7,234 nucleotides of DNA from Acidimicrobiales bacterium. Lineage in GTDB: Bacteria; Actinomycetota; Acidimicrobiia; Acidimicrobiales; JABEUL01. The position numbers were made by a program, and so were the translations under genes. The notes below the pieces were generated by a model, which searched no databases, was not told the DNA's origin, and saw only the letters and a list, made by a program, of their open reading frames with translations. Of the stretch, positions 5,322-7,234 are shown in pieces (position 1 is the first letter of the stretch; every line of letters begins with the position of its first letter). The stretch covers positions 1-7,234 of the forward strand of contig DAIDJA010000086.1 of the NCBI GenBank assembly GCA_027451605.1, in the 5' to 3' direction.

Positions 5322-6182
5322 ATGAAACTTGGAATTATTTTTGCAAATACCACATTTTGGGCAGACGAATCGGCATCAATCCTCGCTAAGACCTGCGAAG
5401 AACTCGATTTTGATTCGGTTTGGACAGTAGAACATGTTGTCTTACCCGAAGACTTTAAATCTCCTTATCCGTACACCCCTTCAGGTAAAATGCCCGGAGG
5501 AGACAAGGCAGTTATTCCGGATCCAATAATATGGCTCGCATATTTGGCTTCCGTAACTACGAAACTTAAACTCGCCACAGGCATAGTTATTTTGCCCCAA
5601 AGGAATCCGCTAATGTTTGCCAAAGAAATAGCTACTCTGGATATGCTATCTAAAGGCAGAGTAATACTCGGAGTCGGGATCGGCTGGCTTAAAGAAGAAT
5701 TTGAAGCACTTGACATTGATTTCAAAACTCGTGCTGCCAGAACAGAAGAATCCATCGGAGCCCTCAGATCGCTTTGGACTCAAGATCCTGCAAGCTTTCA
5801 CGGCGATATAATTAGCTTTGACAATATGAGGTCAAATCCAAAGCCGTTTCAACGAGACGGGGTTCCGATAGTAATTGGAGGTCACAGCCAATCGGCGGCA
5901 AAACGCGCCGGACGATTGGGCAACGGGTTTTTCCCCGCCATTCAAGATCCTGATGCTCTAGCTGAGTTGGTAATAACGATGAAACAATCTGCAATCGATT
6001 GCAACCGAAATCCCGATGATATTGAAATTACTTTTCCTGCAAGCTTCGATAAAGCAGTTCTGGAAAGGTTCGCCGAATTGGGCGTATCAAGGCTAGTAGT
6101 TCCTCCTTTGGGCAAAAACAAAGAGGAGCTCGCTGACTTTTTAGGCAACTGTAAAAACGATATTTTAAAAATTACAGGTTAG
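5322..6182 (+). CDS. Luciferase-like (LLM class) oxidoreductase, probably F420-dependent
   Basis: A TIM-barrel flavin/F420 oxidoreductase of the bacterial luciferase superfamily with 286 residues, cytoplasmic. Family marks: the N-terminal strand MKLGIIFAN; LDFDSVWTVEHVVLP (28-42), the usual second strand followed by His; LATGIVILPQRNPLMFAKEIATLD (84-107) and GRVILGVGIGWLKEEFEAL (112-130), the most conserved block; and VPIVIGGHSQSAAKRAGRLGNGFFP (181-205), the cofactor phosphate-binding turn. This layout is like the F420-dependent LLM subfamily common in actinobacteria, and the compact size lacks the insertions of true luciferases. F420 rather than FMN is inferred from family resemblance. The substrate is unknown. 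It could share a transcript with the SDR gene upstream. Its TAG stop overlaps the stop of the convergent DUF3048 gene. Confidence 0.92.
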   Translation: MKLGIIFANTTFWADESASILAKTCEELDFDSVWTVEHVVLPEDFKSPYPYTPSGKMPGGDKAVIPDPIIWLAYLASVTTKLKLATGIVILPQRNPLMFAKEIATLDMLSKGRVILGVGIGWLKEEFEALDIDFKTRAARTEESIGALRSLWTQDPASFHGDIISFDNMRSNPKPFQRDGVPIVIGGHSQSAAKRAGRLGNGFFPAIQDPDALAELVITMKQSAIDCNRNPDDIEITFPASFDKAVLERFAELGVSRLVVPPLGKNKEELADFLGNCKNDILKITG

Positions 6183-7234
6183 CCGCCTGAAGTAGTCGTT
6201 CCAGAATTACCAGTAGTAGAAGTGATCAGATTTTGTTTTGCCTGATGCGGAACTATTTCAACAAAAGTGCGCCCTGGTTGTAAAGGTATAACTTGACCGT
6301 TAGACCCATAAAATTTTGTCACCTCACTTAAACTCGATCGAGCCCATAATCCGCTAATCGCTTGCCCGTTCCTCAAAATCGTTGCAGGACCGCCGCTCAA
6401 AAAGTTCGGAACCACTTCCAAACCGCCACCTGCATCTTCTATCCATGGACCGAAACTTACGGTAACATTTTGAACCACTATATTTTGAGCCGTAATCGGC
6501 TTGCCAGCCGGATCGGTAGCCGGAATTCCGGAATAATACAGATGCCATGAATTGTCACTTGTGTTCCACTGCCAAGTTTCATTACTTGAATAACTGAAGT
6601 CAATGTGAATACCGTTTACAGGCTGAGGATTCAAAGCTGTTGGGATTGCCGTACTGTAAACAAAAATTGGTGTCGGTGGAGTGGTGTCTGATGAATCCAT
6701 GTTCCAAGCAGATGATGGAGCCATATAGGTGCTCTGCGGGGCTATCTTGCCAGGCGGATGTATAATTATCGACGGGTTGGCCAAAATATTGATATTGTAA
6801 CCGGGAGCATCAGCTAAAATCAAATTAACCACCGGAGTGATACCACCCGCATGAACAAATATAGGAGCGGATAACTGCTTTAAGATACCTATGTCTTCAT
6901 ATCTCGCAGATCTAATCGGTCCAATTTCTGAAGGTTCATTACAATTAAATACCGCGACGAATCTTGTTATAAAACCTTCAACCGGCTCTTCGAAAACTAT
7001 GTCCGCTTGATTCAAACCAGTCTGAGGTCTTGCGGCTGTGATATTGTCAATTTTAACTGCCAGGGCAGGTCGGTTAATGCTTTGTCCCGGTTGTAACGGC
7101 AATCCCGTTAAAGGGCAAATTACCGATGATTGCGTTGTTGTGGTAATAGACGTCGTAGTCGATGATCCAGTTGCCACTACTTTGTTTTTTGTTGAACTGC
7201 AAGAGGCAATAAAAATTGCCGCGGAGCAAAATAA
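6179..7234 (-). CDS. DUF3048 (YerB-like) lipoprotein, N-terminus off the right edge
   Basis: The frame is open to the window edge, with 351 visible codons. The first visible residues are LFCSAAIFIASCSSTKNK, the end of a lipoprotein signal peptide; lipobox I-A-S-C puts the acylated cysteine at visible residue 12 (codon 7201-7199). A GTG at 7177 lies after this lipobox and is not the true start. A Thr/Ser tether follows (GSSTTTSITTTTQSS), then the DUF3048 N-terminal block: CPLTGLPL, RPALAVKIDN, ARPQTGLNQADIVFEEPVEG, TRFVAVF and GPIRSARYEDI. The C-terminal block includes WQWNTSDNSWHLYYSG, NIVVQNV and VTKFYGSNGQVIPLQPGRTFVEIVP. The tail is again Thr/Ser/Gly-rich. The protein should sit on the outer face of the membrane. 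Bacillus YerB belongs to this family; its biochemical role is not established to my knowledge. Its stop overlaps the LLM gene stop. Confidence 0.92.
   Translation of the reverse strand, partial: LFCSAAIFIASCSSTKNKVVATGSSTTTSITTTTQSSVICPLTGLPLQPGQSINRPALAVKIDNITAARPQTGLNQADIVFEEPVEGFITRFVAVFNCNEPSEIGPIRSARYEDIGILKQLSAPIFVHAGGITPVVNLILADAPGYNINILANPSIIIHPPGKIAPQSTYMAPSSAWNMDSSDTTPPTPIFVYSTAIPTALNPQPVNGIHIDFSYSSNETWQWNTSDNSWHLYYSGIPATDPAGKPITAQNIVVQNVTVSFGPWIEDAGGGLEVVPNFLSGGPATILRNGQAISGLWARSSLSEVTKFYGSNGQVIPLQPGRTFVEIVPHQAKQNLITSTTGNSGTTTSGG

Noticed and set aside
5465..6148. Minus-strand open frames opposite the LLM gene
   Set aside because: The LLM protein is full-length with all conserved blocks; these frames show no family features or ribosome binding sites.
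6354..6550. Short open frames on both strands within the DUF3048 gene
   Set aside because: They lie in other frames of a gene with clear conserved domain motifs.

Overview
The window looks like a stretch of chromosome from an AT-rich actinobacterium, possibly of the Acidimicrobiia or a relative. This is an inference from several features together. The aspartate kinase is of the type with an internal start for a regulatory subunit and is followed by asd. There is a membrane-anchored cyclophilin-like protein whose basic N-terminus resembles those of actinobacteria. There are Ser/Thr-rich tethers on exported proteins, a luciferase-like F420-type oxidoreductase, GTG starts, and a tRNA gene with no encoded CCA. 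No single feature proves the taxonomy. I see no phage, transposon, CRISPR or plasmid signature.

Layout from left to right. At 1-401 (minus) is the N-terminal part of a membrane-anchored cyclophilin-type peptidyl-prolyl isomerase that runs off the left edge. Divergent from it, at 583-2887 (plus), lies a lysC-asd pair that makes aspartate semialdehyde for lysine/diaminopimelate, threonine and methionine. A non-coding stretch of about 480 bases follows and ends in a strong hairpin that serves the convergent hsp20 gene (3366-3791, minus). A second non-coding stretch with a 19-base palindrome precedes a tRNA-Ala(TGC) gene (4119-4192, minus). Two oxidoreductases then run rightward: a short-chain dehydrogenase (4325-5212) and a luciferase-like, probably F420-dependent enzyme (5322-6182). 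The second overlaps, stop codon against stop codon, a leftward gene for a DUF3048 (YerB-like) lipoprotein that runs off the right edge (6179-7234).

How the genes work together: LysC phosphorylates aspartate and Asd reduces aspartyl phosphate, two consecutive steps encoded side by side. Within lysC there is a near-perfect Shine-Dalgarno sequence 8 bases before an in-frame ATG at codon 247. This predicts a separate ACT-domain regulatory (beta) subunit, as known for Bacillus and Corynebacterium aspartokinases. The other genes are individually recognisable but not obviously one pathway. The SDR and LLM enzymes could share a transcript, but their substrates cannot be read from sequence.

Most of the window is ordinary core genome. 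The points most worth a second look are the internal lysC start contrasted with the missing Shine-Dalgarno at the full-length start, the isolated 19-base palindrome upstream of hsp20, the in-frame heptapeptide repeat in the cyclophilin tether, and the stop-to-stop overlap at 6179-6182. I found no convincing undescribed multi-gene system.
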